Shown here: one piece after another, positions 21,635-32,211 of the stretch
Position numbering within the stretch: the first letter of the stretch is position 1
How the letters are laid out: each line of letters begins with the position of its first letter
Assembly: GCA_019056435.1 (NCBI GenBank)
Contig: CP077644.1
Span: 1 to 64,000, forward strand
DNA: 64,000 nucleotides
DNA from: Stutzerimonas stutzeri
Lineage (GTDB): Bacteria > Pseudomonadota > Gammaproteobacteria > Pseudomonadales > Pseudomonadaceae
Direction: 5' to 3'
The notes under the pieces: generated by a model
What the model was told of the DNA's origin: nothing
Databases searched by the model: none
Seen by the model: the letters and a program-made list of their open reading frames with translations, nothing else
Position numbers and translations under genes: made by a program

Positions 21635-22622
21635 ATGCTATCATTAAAAAAGAATAAATTAGAAGCATTGAAACGATTATCAAATGAAAACGGAGTAATC
21701 GGGGCACTTGCGATTGACCAACGTGGATCTCTTAAGAAAATGATTGCTAATGCAAGTGATCAGGAGATTGGAGATGAAGGAATCATTACGTATAAAAAAT
21801 TGGTATCGGAGGAACTGACACCTTTTGCTTCAGCGATCTTACTTGATCCCGAATATGGCTTACCCGCTTCGAAAGTAAGACATCAAGATGCCGGACTCAT
21901 CATGGCTTATGAAAAAACAGGCTATGATGCATCAGAGCCAGGACGCCTGCCTGATTTATTGGAGGAATGGTCTGTTAAACGGCTAAAAGACCTTGGTGCC
22001 GATGCTATTAAATTTTTACTCTACTATGATGTAGATGAAGAAGAAAAAATTAATGAGTATAAACATGTATATATGGAGCGAATTGGTTCAGAATGTGAGG
22101 CTGAAGAAATCCCTTCTTTTTAGAAATTGTGACTTATGATGTCAATAACGATGATGTAAAAGGAAAAGAATATGCCAAGGTGAAACCTCATAAAGTGATT
22201 GATGCAATGAAGGAATTCTCAAAACCACAATACAAAGTGGACGTCCTGAAAGTCGAGGTTCCTGTTAATATGAAATTCGTAGAAGGATATGGAGATGAAG
22301 TTATCCATTCTAGGGAAGAAGCGCTTCAATTATTTAAAGAACAAAGTGATGCTACGACGTTACCATTCATCTTTTTAAGTGCGGGTGTTTCAGCGCAGTT
22401 ATTCCAAGATACATTAACATTTGCAAAAGAGGCGGGATCACCTTTAATGGTGTATTATGCGGACGAGCAACCTGGAAGAATGGTGTTAATGTTTTCGGTG
22501 AAAAAGGTGAACAAGATGCCCGAGAATGGCTAAGATCGGAAGGCAGACAAAACATCGAAGAACTTAATGCCGTTTTAAAAGAAACAGCAAGTCCATGGTT
22601 TGATAAAGTAGAAAATATTTAA
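21635..22622 (+). CDS. lacD: Tagatose-1,6-bisphosphate aldolase LacD (frameshifted)
   Basis: Splits tagatose-1,6-bisphosphate into dihydroxyacetone phosphate and glyceraldehyde-3-phosphate. Class I aldolase: [30 protein letters not shown] and [19 protein letters not shown] are hallmarks, and the last holds the Schiff-base Lys. Frame changes near 22120 and 22445. About 328 residues. Last gene of the operon; a terminator follows at 22640. Confidence 0.9.
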
Positions 22623-22639
22623 TTAAAAACTCATTGAGT

Positions 22640-22671
22640 AAAGCAGAGTATATGATATTACTCTGCTTTTT
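22640..22671 (+). terminator. Terminator of the lacRABCD operon
   Basis: AAAGCAGAGTA pairs with TACTCTGCTTT around an 8-nt loop and ends in TTTTTA, 17 bp after the lacD stop. Confidence 0.88.
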
Positions 22672-22710
22672 ACCATTTTTCAATATGGCTAAAAGAAGTA
22701 TCTAGACATA

Positions 22711-22752
22711 CAAGTACTTAAAAACAATCACTTGAGGGTTTTTAAGTACTTG
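22711..22752. repeat. 15-bp inverted repeat at the 3-prime end of the resolvase gene
   Basis: CAAGTACTTAAAAAC (22711-22725) and its perfect reverse complement (22738-22752) flank a 12-nt centre. The repeat overlaps the last codons and stop of the resolvase. It could be a terminator for that gene or the end of an old transposon. Confidence 0.7.
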
Positions 22753-23274
22753 TAAAAGTTGATCTTGAGATATCTAGAGTTTTGGTAATATCCTCGACTG
22801 TCATTCTTGCTTCATACATCATTATGGCTCTGGCCATGACCTGTTCATCAATCGGTTTTCTTCCACCCATTCTTCCTCTGGCTCGGGCAGCCTGAAGTCC
22901 AGCGTTTGTACGTTCGCGAATCAGCTCACGTTCCATTTCTGCCAATCCAGCCATCATGGTGAAGAATAGTCGGCCGGCGACCGTAGAAGTATCGACCCCT
23001 AACGTAATGATTTGAAGATTGATTCCGCGATCTTTCAAATCATCAATCAATTCAAGAAGCTTCTTTGTGGTTCTCCCCAACCGATCTAGCTTCCAGACGA
23101 CCAGGGTATCACCTTCTCGTAAATAATCTAAGCACTTCTCAAATTCTGGTCTCTTTTTTACACTGGAGGCCTTCTCTTGAAAGATTTTAGTACAATCGGC
23201 TTTCTTAAGTTCATCTAGTGCGAGTCCAAGTTCTGATCAAAGGTTGATACTCGTGCATATCCAATTTTCGTCAT
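22742..23274 (-). CDS. Serine recombinase, resolvase/invertase family (frameshifted)
   Basis: Start at 23274 with GGAGG upstream. MTKIGYARVSTFDQNLD holds the nucleophile Ser in YARVS; VVWKLDRLGRTTKKLLELI and GRLFFTMMAGLAEMERELIRE are conserved core and E-helix motifs; GRKPIDEQVMARAIMMYEA and VEDITKTLDISRSTF form the C-terminal HTH. A frame change near 23240. About 178 residues, normal for Tn3-type resolvases. Likely resolves plasmid or transposon dimers. TGTTTGTTT/AAACAAACA arms at 23293-23329, just upstream, could be a res subsite. Confidence 0.85.
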
Positions 23275-23370
23275 GAATAACCTCCGTTCATTTGTTTGTT
23301 TACTCATCAATCATAACAGAAAACAAACATTGATAAAAAGATAAGTTAAAAGACAATGGGGGCAAAATGA

Positions 23371-23397
23371 AAAGGGCTGTTTATAGCCCTTTCATTT
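23371..23397. terminator. Terminator downstream of hsdS
   Basis: AAAGGGCT and AGCCCTTT form an 8-bp stem with a 6-nt loop, flanked by T-rich sequence on the plus strand and A-rich on the other side, so it can work in both directions between hsdS and the resolvase. Confidence 0.65.
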
Positions 23398-23438
23398 TAA
23401 TGTGTACTAACTATCAAAGATGTCTTTTTAACGTTCGT

Positions 23439-24850
23439 TTAATAGATGTTTTCTATATTGTTTCTAAGTGTTAATAAATGATTTATTTTTTTGTCTATTC
23501 TATTTTGCTCCTCAATTGGAGGTATAGGAATAAGTAGTTTTTTTAGATTCTGAGCATTTACATTTGGCTGACCAGTGCCAGCAGACATTTCTCTTAGTTG
23601 TTCCCAATAAAGTGGGCTACGGAGGTAGTACATCAAATATTCTCTATTAATACCATCTATTAATTTCACTCTTATTAAATATGATGCGAAAAGAATGGGG
23701 ATACCAGACGATAAGTCACGTATTAAAAAACTTTTCCCTATAGTGCCACCAGTACGAGCTATTAAGACATCTCCTTGATTCAAACTATACTTTTCAACAT
23801 TCTTTTCTTCAATCATACAATATGGGACATTATTCCAAATAACTGAGTTGTTTTGAATATCTGTAATCCTCAATAATTTAGCGTTTCCACTTTGTTGAGC
23901 TGATGCTGTATAACCGTAATGTATTTTTTGAGTGATTTCTCCAAGCCTTACCCACTCCCACGTATCAGGAATATCAAAAGGAATTTCTTCTTCAGTTATA
24001 GGAGGCGCGGTTTTTCTTTCTTAATGACTTTTCTTTAACCATTTGTTCCTTCTGTTCTGAAATTCGTTTCAATAATTCTGAAGCGGGTTCATCTGCAGTA
24101 TCTTGTTCTACTAACTTGCCTTCAACAGCATATTGAAGAATAGATTTCTCGAGAAGAGATGGTATCTGCTCCTGTAATTTTTCTAGTTCTGTGTAACGAA
24201 GATTGTAATAATCAATTTTAGTAATAAGTTTATCTATTTTTTTGACAATTGCTTGCTGTTCTTCAAGGGGTGGTACAGGGATTAAGTAATCATTCATTCT
24301 TACAATAGTCAAAGTACCTACTGTAGTACCTTTTGAATTACTAGTTATCTGATTAACGAAATATGGAGAATCTAGATAATATTTTACGTATTCGGAACTA
24401 AATTGTTTATATTTTTCAAACAAAGTACACTAGCATCTTTGTAGTAAAATTTATCACCGGGTTTTACGACATAGCTTTTTCCGAGAGTTCCTACAGCACT
24501 TATCATTAAGTCTCCTGGAATAGGTGATTTAGAATTGGAATACTGTAAATACAAATTTTCATCAATGAAAATTTCATTTTCAACATATCCTTTTTCAGAT
24601 AACTTTACTATTTCTCTAGCTCTGTAAAAAGGAACCCCTTGACTTCTCCAATCACTTTTTTTAATTCTTCGAGCTGACACAACGTTGAATACGTCTCCAA
24701 TTTTTTTAATTCCCAATTTTCCGGAAGAACAAGGAAAGGATTTTCGTTATTTGAGGAACTATGAAATGTAGATTCATTTTTTTTATGTGAAGTAAGCCCA
24801 CCTCTAAACGCGTACTCTAAAATAGAATCCTTTAATTTCTTTTTATTCAT
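23439..24850 (-). CDS. hsdS: Type I restriction system specificity subunit HsdS (frameshifted)
   Basis: Gives the restriction-modification complex its DNA target. Start at 24850 in an ATGA overlap with the hsdM stop. Two target-recognition domains are visible: VPFYRAREIVKLSEKGY to DLMISAVGTLGKSYVV, and LLRITDIQNNSVIW to VLIARTGGTIGKSF. Each ends in the helical spacer: VPPLEEQQAIVKKIDKLI and IPPIEEQNRIDKKINHLL. Frame changes near 24705, 24425, 24010 and 23880. About 470 residues. Confidence 0.88.
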
Positions 24851-26308
24851 GCTTTTTCACCTAATAGTTTTTGGATTTCAGCTAATATATTATCAATTTC
24901 ATGATTTAGACGTGAACGCTCTGCTACATAATTTTCGATCAGTTCTTGGGGCTCCAAGATGACTTCTTCATCTTGAGGGAACTTACATAAATCAAGGTTG
25001 TAATTCCGGCCGATAATTTCTTCCGCTGTAAACTTACGTGCTTTTTCGTTCTTTCCGTCGATGATTTCTACACGATTATTCCACCACTCTAAGGCAGGTT
25101 CAAAATGTTCTAGTTTGATTGGACGTGTTTTAGAGAAGTTTTTATAACCTTCAGGCATGTCTAATCGGTAAAACCAAACATCTTCAGTCGGTTTTGTTTT
25201 ATCAAAGAACAACATGTTTGTGTGGATTGATGTATATGGTGCGAATACGCTATGTGGCAATCGGATAATCGTATGCAAATTGAATTCTTTGATCGGTTTT
25301 TCTTTAATCGCGAGCTTCGATCCATCTTCACCAAACAAAAAACCATCTGGTAAGATGACGCCAGCGCGACCATCCTTTTTCAATCGGTACATAATAACGG
25401 ACATAAACAAATCGGCAGTTTCGCTACTGCGTAATTCGAGAGGGAAATTCATTTTAATCCCATCAATTTCTGATCACCGTAAGGAGGATTCATCAAAATA
25501 ACTTCGAATTTTCACGTTCTGAATAATCGCGCACGTTTTTCTCTAAAGAGTTACCGTGAACAATCATTGGATTATCAATGTCATGGAGCAATAAGTTCGT
25601 AATTGCGAGTAAGTAAGGGAAAGCCTTTTTTCAATTCCGAAAACCGAAGTGTTATAAAGTTCGCGTTCTTCCGTTGTCGTAACTTGTTGAATTAAGTGGT
25701 TCAACGATGAAGTCAAGAACCCACCTGTCCCACAAGCGAAGTCAGCGACACGTTCTCCGAGTTGAGGATTAGTGACTTGTACCATAAAGTCAGTCGTCGC
25801 ACGGGGAGAGTAAAACTCTCCCGATGCGCGCTGTGAAGATCCTTTAAAATTTGTTCATAAATTTCGTTAAAGGCATGACGTTCTTTGTAGTCAGTAAAGT
25901 CAATTTCATCAATAACGTTTACGACCTGGCGTAGAGCACACCATTTTTCATATAGTTGTTCGCATCTTCAAAAGCAAATTTGACGATGGATTTACTTACC
26001 GGTGTCAATTCGTCTACCGGAAGCGTTTTAAGAGTAGGGAAAAGAGTACCGTTCACGAAATTGAGAAGTGCTTCTCCTGTCAAGGATTTTCCGTCTTTCT
26101 TATCGACGGCCCAATTTTCCCAACGACATTCTTCTGGGATGATGGAAGTGTAGTTGTCGTCATGCAACTCCCATTGCTCTTCTTTAGTTGCATAGACTTT
26201 AAGGAATAAAATCCAAACGATTTGTTCGAGACGGCGCGCGTCACCAGAAATTCCGGCGTCGTTACGCATAATGTTTTGCATATTCTTTACAAACGAGGTG
26301 ATTGACAT
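24847..26308 (-). CDS. hsdM: Type I restriction system DNA methyltransferase subunit HsdM (frameshifted)
   Basis: Adenine-N6 methyltransferase of the R2M2S complex. MSITSFVKNMQNIMRND is the helical N-terminal domain; ADFACGTGGFLTSSL binds SAM; VILMNPPYGDQ near 25490 is the catalytic NPPY motif. AGVILPDGFLFGE and NYNLDLCKFPQDEE follow. Frame changes near 25925, 25835, 25630 and 25465-25510. About 487 residues. The ribosome site AGGAG overlaps the hsdR stop; the 3-prime end overlaps hsdS by ATGA. Confidence 0.9.
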
Positions 26309-26320
26309 GAATTACAACTC

Positions 26321-28676
26321 CTAGGAAATATAAATTTCATCTTTTAATTGTTTTAATGCATTTAAATACTCTTTTTTCCACCAAAAGCCTTAACGATTTT
26401 AAGTGAACTACCGAAACGCTGAAACTCTGGGAGTTCAAGAACGGTAGTGCCGTCAATTTCTTTGACCCCTTCATTTTGGTACTTATCAAGCAATAATTCG
26501 AGGACATCACGAGCCACATCTTGATACTGATAGATATAACCACGTTTTTCACGTTGTTCGCTCGCTCAGCCTTTGTCAGTGGTTTTTGATCGTACGCTAA
26601 GTGACAAATCAAATCAAACTCATCGAGATCCTTCAAGTGTGGTTCCTCGTCGAACAAAGCTTCCAATAAAACACCGTGCTTCTTCAGTTCATCAAGAAGT
26701 GATTGTTTTTGTTCGGTACTTTTCCATTTTCGTAAAAACTCTTCTAACGTGGCATACTCACTACGAATATTGCGCTTCGTATAATCAATCAAATTTTCAG
26801 TGATGAGCTTTCCGCCCACATCATAATAATAAACACGTTCATTAGAAATTCGTACATCGACATCGTTGACTCGATATTTTTGGGTCTTTGCGTAATAGTC
26901 ATCTTCATCACTGTTTCCGCCTGGAAGTCCAGTAGGAGAAGGGGTGTTCGTATCCGGTGTTCCACCAGGCTCGTTTGTTTCGTCCGGTAGCTCACCATCT
27001 TTAGGAACTTCGTAAATGACTTCAGGGTCTCCATCAAACTCTGGATCGGCAAATAGACGACTAACATTACGGAAGTCCATGATAGTGAAGTATTCCTTTC
27101 CAAATTCGGGATCGAAGACGGGTCCCTCGACCAATGATCTGTTTGAATTCAGTCATCGAGTTGATATTTGAATCGAGTACGATGAGGCGACACGTCTTAG
27201 CATCGACGCCTGTAGTCAACAATTTCGATGTGGTCACAATTGTCGGATATTGGCTTGAACGATCGATAAAGTTGTCGAGCTGTGCCTTACCCTCAGGCGT
27301 ATCACCCGTGATGCGCATGATGTACTTTGAATTCTCTCGCACTAAGTCAGCGTTAAGGTTGACTAATGCCGCGCGCATACGTTCTGCATGATCGATGTTT
27401 GCACAGAACACAATCGTCTTCATATAACGATCGTGCTTTTTTTAAGAATTCCGTGATTCGTTTGGCGACCTCTTCGGTGCGTCCATCAATAATCATGTTT
27501 CGATCAAAATCGGAAATGTTATACTCTCGATCTTCAATCTCATTTCCGAACATATCGACTTTACCTTTTTCAGGGCGGTAACCTTCTAAATCCCGGTCCA
27601 ATCCGACTCGAACCACTTTATAAGGCGCGAGAAATCCATCGTCAATTCCTTGTTTTAAACTGTACGTATAGATCGGTTCACCAAAGTACGTGATGTTTGA
27701 AGTGTCCTTCGTTTCTTTTGGTGTAGCAGTCAAACCAATATGCGTCGTATCGGGCCCACTGAAGTATTCTAACACTTTACGCCAACGACTTTCTTCTCTA
27801 GCTGATGCACGATGAGCCTCATCAATGATGACTAAATCGAAAAAGTCAGGCTCGAATTGTCGGAAAGGCTCCATTCCATCTTCACCAGCTAACTGTTGAT
27901 AGAGCGCTGTATAGACTTCGTAAGCGCTATCGAGAACTCGATTTTCTACTTTTGTCATGACTTTTTCAAACGGCTTGAAGTCGTTGATCATGGTTTGATC
28001 AACTAAAATATTACGATCGGCTAAGAAAAGAATCCGCTTCTTAATCCCAGCTTTCCAGAGACGATAGATAATTTGGAAGGCAGTATAGGTTTTCCCCGTT
28101 CCTGTTGCCATAACGAGCATGATCCGGTTTTGGCCTTGGGCGATTGCATCAAGCGTACGGTTGATTGCGACACGTTGATAGTAGCGCGGTGTTTTATCAC
28201 CAAGTTGATAGTAATACGGCTCATTGATTAATTCTTCTTGTTCGGTGCTTAAACCGGCATCTTGTTGATAGCGTGACCAAAGAACATCGTGAGAAGGGAA
28301 CTCTGACAATGAAATCGTCCGTTCTTCACCCGTTAAGCGATTGTGTTCAACGAATGCATCCCCATTCGAACTGTAAGCATAGGGGGATATCCAAGATTTC
28401 CGCATAATCAATAGCTTGCATCCCACCGCCTACTGGATGATTGTTATCTTTGGCTTCGATGATCGCCAAGGGATAGTTGCTTTTGTGCATCAACAAATAG
28501 TCTGCACGTTTTCCTTCAGCTCTAGATGTCAAATTACCTCGAACGATTACCCGCCCATCAGTAAAGTAATGTTCGAAATAGATCTGAGACTGCATGTCCC
28601 AGCCAGATTCTACAATGGCAGGAGTAATAAATTTATTTTTGATATCTTCTTCAGTCATAGTATGTTTAGGCTTCAT
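26321..28676 (-). CDS. hsdR: Type I restriction endonuclease subunit HsdR (frameshifted)
   Basis: Motor and nuclease of the type I enzyme. The N-terminal nuclease has [14 protein letters not shown] (E-x-K). The helicase has [16 protein letters not shown] (Walker A), [13 protein letters not shown] (DEAH), [11 protein letters not shown], and [10 protein letters not shown] (motif VI). The C-terminal domain ends near [21 protein letters not shown]. Frame changes near 28380, 27435, 27115, 26540 and 26370. About 785 residues, typical of EcoEI-like HsdR. First gene of the hsdR-hsdM-hsdS operon. Confidence 0.9.
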
Positions 28677-28934
28677 AGACCCTGCTCCTCCTTGGGATAA
28701 CAGATAATTATATAAATAGTTTACAGCAATTGGCTACTGAAACCTTAATAAATATTTTCTGTATATCTTCCAAAGACAACTTTTTTTGTGAAATCGCTGA
28801 TTTTCATCAGATACAAGTTTGAACACAAGTTTCGAGACGTCAATTACAATTCAGAGATTAATTATTTAGAAGTTTAAAAAGCCGAGGAGCGACACTTCGT
28901 TTCGTGACGCAGACTTCAAACAACCGTCAGGGCG
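28677..28934. other. Intergenic region between hsdR and the yolD-like gene
   Basis: 258 bp, AT-rich in its first part, with the hsdR ribosome site (AGGAGG on the minus strand near 28687). GTCGCTCCTCGGC-like GC-rich DNA near 28880-28930 may be part of a terminator for the yolD-like gene. No ORF supported. Confidence 0.4.
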
Positions 28935-29276
28935 TTAGTCCATCGATTGTTCCACGTGAATGATCGCCTCGAACGGCACATGGATGATCCCGTCCCGCTG
29001 ATTGGCCAGCTCGACGGTCCGCTCCATGTAGTTCGTCCGGTGCACGAATCCCTTGAATCGTTTCATCTCCCGCTCCTCCACATATCTCACCTCCACCATA
29101 TCTCCGCTGAAGATCGCGTCATTCAGCACATTCTCGTAGACCGATAGGACCTGTTCGTCGACATCGGGCATCTCAATCTTTTGAATTTCTTTATAGTATT
29201 TCGTCAGTAGGGCTCTGTGTTCGGGCATGAGAAATGGGATCCATTTCAGCTCACCCCGGTCGCGATACATCGTCAT
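28935..29276 (-). CDS. YolD-like protein
   Basis: About 113 residues. [21 protein letters not shown] is the YolD-like N-terminus, with [19 protein letters not shown] and a C-terminal [13 protein letters not shown] strand. ATG 29276 is preferred over GTG 29279 because AAAGGAG then lies 8 nt upstream. YolD-like genes of Bacillales plasmids often accompany UvrX/DinB-type polymerases and are part of SOS-linked loci; no polymerase gene is visible here. Confidence 0.8.
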   Translation of the reverse strand: MTMYRDRGELKWIPFLMPEHRALLTKYYKEIQKIEMPDVDEQVLSVYENVLNDAIFSGDMVEVRYVEEREMKRFKGFVHRTNYMERTVELANQRDGIIHVPFEAIIHVEQSMD

Positions 29277-29280
29277 CACA

Positions 29281-29645
29281 ATTCTCCTTTCATATAAACG
29301 AACATTTGTTCTTATTTTATACCCGGTTTATCTCGTTTGAACAGCCTTTTTCTTGATTGGTGTTCCATGCGTCCTGTTTCCGTACTCTAGCTCGCTGGTC
29401 GTCGGTGCAAGGGACGTCAAAAAAATGACGCGCCCTCCGGCCCGTCTTCCTTCGCTTTTGGCTCAAAGCAAGGCTTTTCGCTCGTTGGCTACGGAAGCCT
29501 GGTCCTCCGTTTGCTCTACGCATTTTTTGAGGCTCTCCCTGCGGTCGCCCTTGCACCGTCTCCCGACGCTCGCCGCGTTCCCGTCAACAGGACGCACAAC
29601 GGTGTTCGTTCTGAGGACAGCTTATCCGAAAGGGGACAAACCATC
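29281..29645. other. GC-rich non-coding block upstream of radC-like gene
   Basis: After a short AT-rich promoter-like stretch (29281-29335) the DNA becomes GC-rich and rich in short self-complementary segments (for example GGACGTC near 29410 and TGACG nearby, CTCGCTGG, GCTCGCCGCG). Frames are open on both strands but lack ribosome sites and protein character. It could be a structured RNA or a leader region of the radC-like gene. I cannot name it. Confidence 0.4.
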
Positions 29646-30101
29646 ATGGAACTATCGTCAATCATCGAGGTCATCCGTATCAAACAAGAGGTTCGAGAGG
29701 AAATGGTCGCCCTCGAGCACGCCGTCATCCAATCACCCGACAATGCCCGACAAATCGGGGCATCCTTTATAGGGGATGATGACCGGGAGGTGTTCCTCGT
29801 CATCATGCTCAACACGAAGAATCGGGTCATCGGCGTCCATCGGGCGCACGTCGGAAGCGTCAATTCGAGCGTCGTTCACCCGAGAGAAATCTTCAAATGC
29901 GCCATCTTGAACAATGCCTCGTGCATCATCGCCTGTCACCAACATCCGAGCGGGGACCCGAGCCCGAGCCGGGAGGATATCCTCGTCTCAGAACGGTTGC
30001 ATGAAGCAGGAGACCTCATCGGCATCCCGGTGCTCGACCATCTCATCCTCGGTGCGGACGAGTCATATGTCAGCATGAAACAGCGAGGTTACATGGGTTG
30101 A
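29646..30101 (+). CDS. radC: RadC-family JAB/MPN domain protein
   Basis: Intact, 151 residues. IIACHQHPSGDPSPSREDI carries the H-x-H-x(7)-D zinc motif of the RadC JAB domain, preceded by DREVFLVIMLNTKNRVIG and VHRAHVGSVNSSVVHPREI. It lacks the N-terminal HhH segment of chromosomal RadC, as is common in plasmid and phage versions. AAAGGGG lies about 12 nt upstream of the ATG. The cellular role of RadC proteins is uncertain; mobile-element copies are often near replication or antirestriction genes. Confidence 0.88.
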   Translation: MELSSIIEVIRIKQEVREEMVALEHAVIQSPDNARQIGASFIGDDDREVFLVIMLNTKNRVIGVHRAHVGSVNSSVVHPREIFKCAILNNASCIIACHQHPSGDPSPSREDILVSERLHEAGDLIGIPVLDHLILGADESYVSMKQRGYMG

Positions 30102-30389
30102 ATGGAAAGGAGCGGGGCCGGTGAACCGGTCCCGGTCCGTCCGAAAGGGCAAGGAGGAAAAACATACGTTTTTCTTTTGACGGGACCAGCGACTCGCGTT
30201 GCTCTCGCCTGCATCCAGAATTCGGATCCGGGAAAGGAATGTTTTCGCGTGGCGAAAACAAATGATTTGGTGAGAAGTTAAAGGCATAAAGAAATCACGT
30301 TGCTCTGTTTTTTCATGAATGTGTATTTGCGATGTTTGGATTAATGAAAAATGAGTGCTTGTTTGGTGAAAATGGCCGTTTTTCCTACG
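30102..30389. other. Non-coding region with hairpins between radC and a small ORF
   Basis: Contains CCGGTGAACCGG-type self-complementary DNA just after radC and a perfect hairpin TGTTTTCGC/GCGAAAACA with a 3-nt loop at 30240-30260. No ORF with a ribosome site. The hairpins may terminate radC transcription. Confidence 0.4.
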
Positions 30390-30426
30390 TAAGCCCTGGG
30401 CTTGTTTCAAACAAGCCCAGGGCTTA
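30390..30426. repeat. 37-bp near-perfect palindrome
   Basis: Arms of 18 bp (TAAGCCCTGGGCTTGTTT and its exact reverse complement) flank a single C. It lies about 65 bp before the small ORF at 30492. It has no T run, so it is unlikely to be a plain terminator; a protein-binding or single-strand initiation site is possible. Confidence 0.8.
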
Positions 30427-30491
30427 TATGAAACAAGCCGAGATGTTGAGAGGTCAGATTCAAGGTATTGTTGAGCTATCAACAGGAGAGG

Positions 30492-30647
30492 ATGATTCAA
30501 ATGAATCACACATTGGACCAACAAACGATCAAAGAGATGAAAGAGGTATTGCTTAGAAGACTGCCTGAACGGATGGACATCGACCCTGAGGCATTCGCGT
30601 TGGTAAGCATGGATATCCTTTGTGAGGTGAAAGAAGGGAGCGATTGA
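30492..30647 (+). CDS. Small protein of 51 residues
   Basis: ATG at 30492 preceded by CAGGAGAGG. The product begins MIQMNHTLDQQTIKEM and ends VKEGSD; it is acidic and helical with no recognised family. It follows the 37-bp palindrome and precedes the GTATAC cluster, so it may be a small regulator. The alternative start at 30501 leaves 48 residues. Confidence 0.5.
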   Translation: MIQMNHTLDQQTIKEMKEVLLRRLPERMDIDPEAFALVSMDILCEVKEGSD

Positions 30648-30703
30648 AACAAATGACGGTCTTCTTTAATACGAACACGCTTCAAGTACATAACTGATTG
30701 TTT

Positions 30704-30747
30704 CGAAATGTATACATGTATACTTGTAGATTTGTATACATGTATAC
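30704..30747. promoter_or_regulatory. Second GTATAC palindrome cluster
   Basis: The 14-bp palindrome GTATACATGTATAC occurs twice, at 30710-30723 and 30734-30747, 24 bp apart, preceded by TTTCGAAAT. The element CGAAATGTATAC is identical to one arm of the large palindrome upstream of the partition operon (8326-8353). It lies 87 bp before the gene at 30834. Likely bound by the same protein. Confidence 0.65.
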
Positions 30748-30833
30748 ATTTTTATTTAGTGAGTCTTTGAACGAAGCGTGAATCCCATAAGTATTGGGAA
30801 TTGGTCTATAAAAACTGAAAGGGGTGAGGCGTG

Positions 30834-31215
30834 ATGGACGAGCGGATACTTGATGACTATGCGTTCGATGGATTGGATCCGTTCGTCCGGACCGTGTTCT
30901 CTGAATTGATGGAGCGTCCCGATTGGATGCGCGTCGTCGACAGGGAACATGGCGTCGAGAAGGTCGTCCGGTTCGATGAAGGACGGAACTCGCCTTACTT
31001 CCGCGTGGTGATCATCTGGATGCGGAAGAGCGTCCGATTAAGATCGTATATCTATATGGGACATGGGTGGTGGGGAATGGAGACGTCAGTTTTGTGGTCT
31101 CAGAGCTCTCAAGGGTGTATTCGAATATGAAGTGATGCATGTCCATTGGCTCATCAAGTATCGGTTCGAGGATTGGAGCGTGTTTGAAGACGGGGCCTGG
31201 GAGAAGGAATGGTGA
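30834..31215 (+). CDS. Hypothetical acidic protein (frameshifted)
   Basis: Start MDERILDDYAFDGLDPF at 30834 with AAAGGGG upstream. Two frame changes (near 31010 and 31120) restore DAEERPIKIVYLYGTWVV, then HVHWLIKYRFEDWSVFED, and a stop at 31215. About 127 residues. Family not recognised. The GTATAC repeats upstream suggest its promoter is controlled by the partition-linked DNA-binding protein. Confidence 0.5.
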
Positions 31216-31618
31216 TCCGGGCTCATGCGTGAGCGTCTAACGCCTTGTGGCGAAGTCGCTCATCGCACCGCCGCCTCCCTGACGGTCCGATAACAAGAGC
31301 CGCAGGCTAGTCGCCGCATCTCTATGTTCCTGGCCCTTTCTGACGGGAGGCACGGAGCGTAAGAGCAATTTCAAAAGATAAATTAAATTGTAATTATAAA
31401 CTGATGCTAAAAATAGGAAGGGCGCGGTCTCTATTTAATAAGAGACTGCGCCTATTCAATATTTAAAGTAAGAGTAACGATTTGATAGTAATTAAAGTGG
31501 AACAAAGATGATATTTTGTTATATAAATTTATATAAAATTGTTGACGAGTTAATTTCAATGAATTAAAGTGAAAATGAAGTTTTAGTTATATAAATTTAT
31601 ATAAAAAGGGGCGATTGT
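31216..31618. other. Non-coding region: GC-rich block, terminator and twin operators
   Basis: 31216-31370 is a GC-rich, self-complementary block without ORF (similar in style to 29340-29640). A terminator hairpin lies at 31422-31454 (GGCGCGGTCTC/GAGACTGCGCC). From 31500 the DNA is AT-rich and carries two identical 18-bp palindromes listed separately. Confidence 0.5.
31519..31604. promoter_or_regulatory. Twin 18-bp palindromic operators around a promoter
   Basis: TTATATAAATTTATATAA occurs perfectly at 31519-31536 and 31587-31604, 68 bp apart. TTGACG at 31542-31547 lies between them, so the sites flank the promoter of the HTH gene at 31620 and the second overlaps its leader. This fits autorepression by the HTH protein, possibly with looping. 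Confidence 0.7.
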
Positions 31619-31619
31619 T

Positions 31620-32112
31620 TTGAAAAGAAAACCGTCATGGTTGAAAAATAATAACGATAAAAACTCTACTGTCAACGTAAATGTAGATGATTTAATGGAT
31701 GCAAATGACACTCACTTAGAAAAAGAGAAAACCATCATGGTTAAAAAATGATAATGATAAAAACTCTATCGTCAGCGTAAATATAGATGGTTTAGTGGAT
31801 GCAAATAATACTAACTTAGGAAAGATGACATTAGATGAAATATTTTCTGATGACAATGTAGAAATTTACAAAAAAAAGAATTATGTAAAACTTATTCGGG
31901 AAGATGAGGACATTATTCTTACAGTAGATTTGAAAAAAAGAAATGGTTTAGAAAGTGTGACGTCACGAAAATATAACAAAAATCTCACAAAAGAAGAAAC
32001 GAGAGACTTAATTAAAGAATTATATTATGAAGAGAAGCTGACTCAAGCTGAAATTGCAGATATTGTCGGTCTTACTCAACCCCAAATTTCAGTCATATTA
32101 AAGAAATATTGA
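31620..32112 (+). CDS. HTH DNA-binding protein with duplicated N-terminus (frameshifted)
   Basis: TTG start at 31620 with AAAAGGGGCG upstream. The N-terminal 33 residues occur twice: WLKNNNDKNSTVNVNVDDLMD and WLKNDNDKNSIVSVNIDGLVD, from a 100-bp tandem duplication (31628-31727 and 31728-31824). A frame change near 31750 links them. The C-terminus LIKELYYEEKLTQAEIADIVG and LTQPQISVILKKY is a helix-turn-helix like those of sigma-4/resolvase domains. About 164 residues. Twin palindromic operators upstream suggest autoregulation. Target unknown. Confidence 0.6.
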
Positions 32113-32183
32113 AAGGGATTAATGTTAGTTTAATTCAACATAAATAGTTGGATGGAATATATTTTTAAATATTCTTAACCTGG

Positions 32184-32211
32184 AAACACCATTCTGCTGA
32201 ATGGTGTTTTT
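32184..32211 (+). terminator. Terminator after the HTH gene
   Basis: AAACACCATTC pairs perfectly with GAATGGTGTTT around TGCT and ends in TTTTT. Confidence 0.88.

Noticed and set aside
29353..29772. ORF in the GC-rich block upstream of radC
   Set aside because: No ribosome site, low-complexity Ser/Arg/Pro composition, and overlap with radC in another frame.
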